Source: Desulfuromonadaceae bacterium | GTDB lineage: Bacteria > Desulfobacterota > Desulfuromonadia > Desulfuromonadales > Syntrophotaleaceae | Direction of reading: 5' to 3' | NCBI GenBank assembly: GCA_021107335.1 | Contig: JAIOSZ010000225.1 | Span: 1-5,376, forward strand | DNA: 5,376 bases | Shown: piece by piece, positions 4,624 to 5,376 of the stretch | How the letters are laid out: each line of letters starts with the position of its first letter | Numbering within the stretch: position 1 is the stretch's first letter | Notes under the pieces: model-generated | Seen by the model: only the letters and a program-made list of their open reading frames with translations | Told to the model about the DNA's origin: nothing | The model's database searches: none | Made by a program: the position numbers and the translations under genes

Positions 4624-5376
4624 TCATTCATCCCAAAGATTCGCCACCGTGTAGGGACTTCCCTTGCTCGCCCAGAATTCACCGTCCACGTAACGACGAT
4701 TTCGATCGAGCTGAGCAATTTTCTGCAGGTCGTCCTCACTAAGCGATACCTTAGCCGCGGCCAGGTTCTGCTTCAACCTTTGGGGATTGACCGACTTGGG
4801 AATAACCACTGTTCCTCGCTGAATGGCCCAACCGATGAGCACCTGGGCAGGAGTGGCCCCAAGCCTTGCGGCGATCTCAGCGATCGTCCCTTCTTGCAAC
4901 AAAACGGGCTCGTCCGCCGCCTTAAAAACATCGGGTCTATCAGGAGACCCCAACGGAGAATAGGCCGTCAGATGAACGCCCTTCTGACGACAGAAATCAA
5001 GCATCGATGACTGTTGCAAATAGGGATGCAACTCGACCTGGTTCATCTCAGGCTTCAAGCGGGCCTCTTTATGCAGAGCCTTCAACTTGGCGACGCTGAA
5101 ATTTGAAACACCCACATGCCGGCATAGTCCCTTATCCACCAGGGTCTCCATCGCCGCCCAGGTTTTTGAGATCGGCAGATCATCGAGAGAGATCAGGTCC
5201 TGCGCCGATTCGGGAAAAAGAACCCCCTTTTTCATCGCCACCGGCCAGTGGATGAGGTAAAGGTCGAGATAGTCCGACTGCAAATCGGTAAGGGTCTTTT
5301 CCAGAGCCGGTTGCACATCCTCCGGCGCATGGCAATCGTTCCACAGTTTAGAGGTGATCCACAACTGATCACGGCT
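4624..5376 (-). CDS. Aldo/keto reductase, N-terminus outside the window
   Basis: The visible 250 residues are the C-terminal four-fifths of an NAD(P)H-dependent aldo/keto reductase (TIM barrel, usually 310-330 residues), a cytosolic enzyme reducing aldehydes or ketones to alcohols. The frame runs open to the window edge and begins SRDQLWITSKLWN, so about 65-70 residues are missing, including the catalytic Asp and Tyr. The other two tetrad residues are present: K10 in ITSK and H43 in LIHWP. Cofactor-site signatures are GVSNF (89-93), NQVELHP (112-118), AYSPLG (138-143) and the phosphate-binding IPKS (192-195) with R200 and N204, a pattern favouring NADPH. The long loop after the WP (VAMKKGVLFPES) and the C-terminal tail RYVDGEFW..SPYTVANLWDE match AKR1/AKR4-like enzymes. 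The true start is not in the window; the TTG at 5364 is internal (Leu in QLWITSK). The substrate cannot be read. It is upstream of and co-directional with the dehydrogenase, but 685 bases away. Confidence 0.95.
   Translation of the reverse strand, partial: SRDQLWITSKLWNDCHAPEDVQPALEKTLTDLQSDYLDLYLIHWPVAMKKGVLFPESAQDLISLDDLPISKTWAAMETLVDKGLCRHVGVSNFSVAKLKALHKEARLKPEMNQVELHPYLQQSSMLDFCRQKGVHLTAYSPLGSPDRPDVFKAADEPVLLQEGTIAEIAARLGATPAQVLIGWAIQRGTVVIPKSVNPQRLKQNLAAAKVSLSEDDLQKIAQLDRNRRYVDGEFWASKGSPYTVANLWDE

Noticed and set aside
4431..4660. Shine-Dalgarno-like GAGGAATTTAGGAG on the + strand followed by a GTG-started frame of about 60 codons
   Set aside because: The GTG is about 30 bases from the SD-like sequence, the frame runs into the reductase gene antisense, and the peptide resembles no family.
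4491..4739. A - strand 82-codon frame running out of the aldo/keto reductase gene
   Set aside because: It overlaps the well-conserved C-terminus of the reductase in another frame, and its product is compositionally odd with no motif. The part beyond the reductase stop has no independent support.

Overview
The window reads as chromosomal DNA of an anaerobic or facultative Gram-negative bacterium. GC content is moderate and genes are compact, except for one AT-richer gap. The mix of MobB, a free-standing CoA-acylating aldehyde dehydrogenase with strongly biased codons, and an aldo/keto reductase would suit a fermentative or syntrophic Desulfuromonadales-type organism (Pelobacter/Syntrophotalea-like). 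That placement is inference from gene content; no phylogenetic marker is present.

Layout. On the + strand, bases 1-123 may hold the end of an unidentified upstream gene, followed by mobB (92-604), which acts in molybdenum/tungsten pterin cofactor maturation. Everything after it is on the - strand. Read in the direction of transcription from the right edge, the order is: an aldo/keto reductase whose N-terminus lies outside the window (4624-5376); a 685-base gap; the CoA-acylating aldehyde dehydrogenase (2601-3938); a textbook rho-independent terminator (2513-2545); a GT-B glycosyltransferase with a GTG start and its own promoter-like sequence (1374-2420); and a small J-domain protein (623-1231) that meets mobB tail to tail, 18 bases apart.

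Function. The aldehyde dehydrogenase is the best-defined unit. It has a consensus Shine-Dalgarno, a promoter-like TTGACA-N17-TAGAAA, an operator-like 8-bp inverted repeat just upstream of the -35, two hairpins in a leader of about 146 nt, and a strong terminator. This is the architecture of a well-expressed, regulated, single-gene transcript. It interconverts acetaldehyde (or a similar short aldehyde) and acyl-CoA. The aldo/keto reductase could handle related carbonyls, but the large gap argues against a simple operon. The glycosyltransferase and J-domain protein may form a second short transcript, with no evident pathway link to the dehydrogenase.

I found no mobile element, CRISPR array, RNA gene, phage gene or defence system. 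Most of the window is ordinary. The points worth a second look are the regulatory region in front of the dehydrogenase, the unusual subfamily resemblance of the glycosyltransferase, and the J-domain protein with an unassigned C-terminal half.
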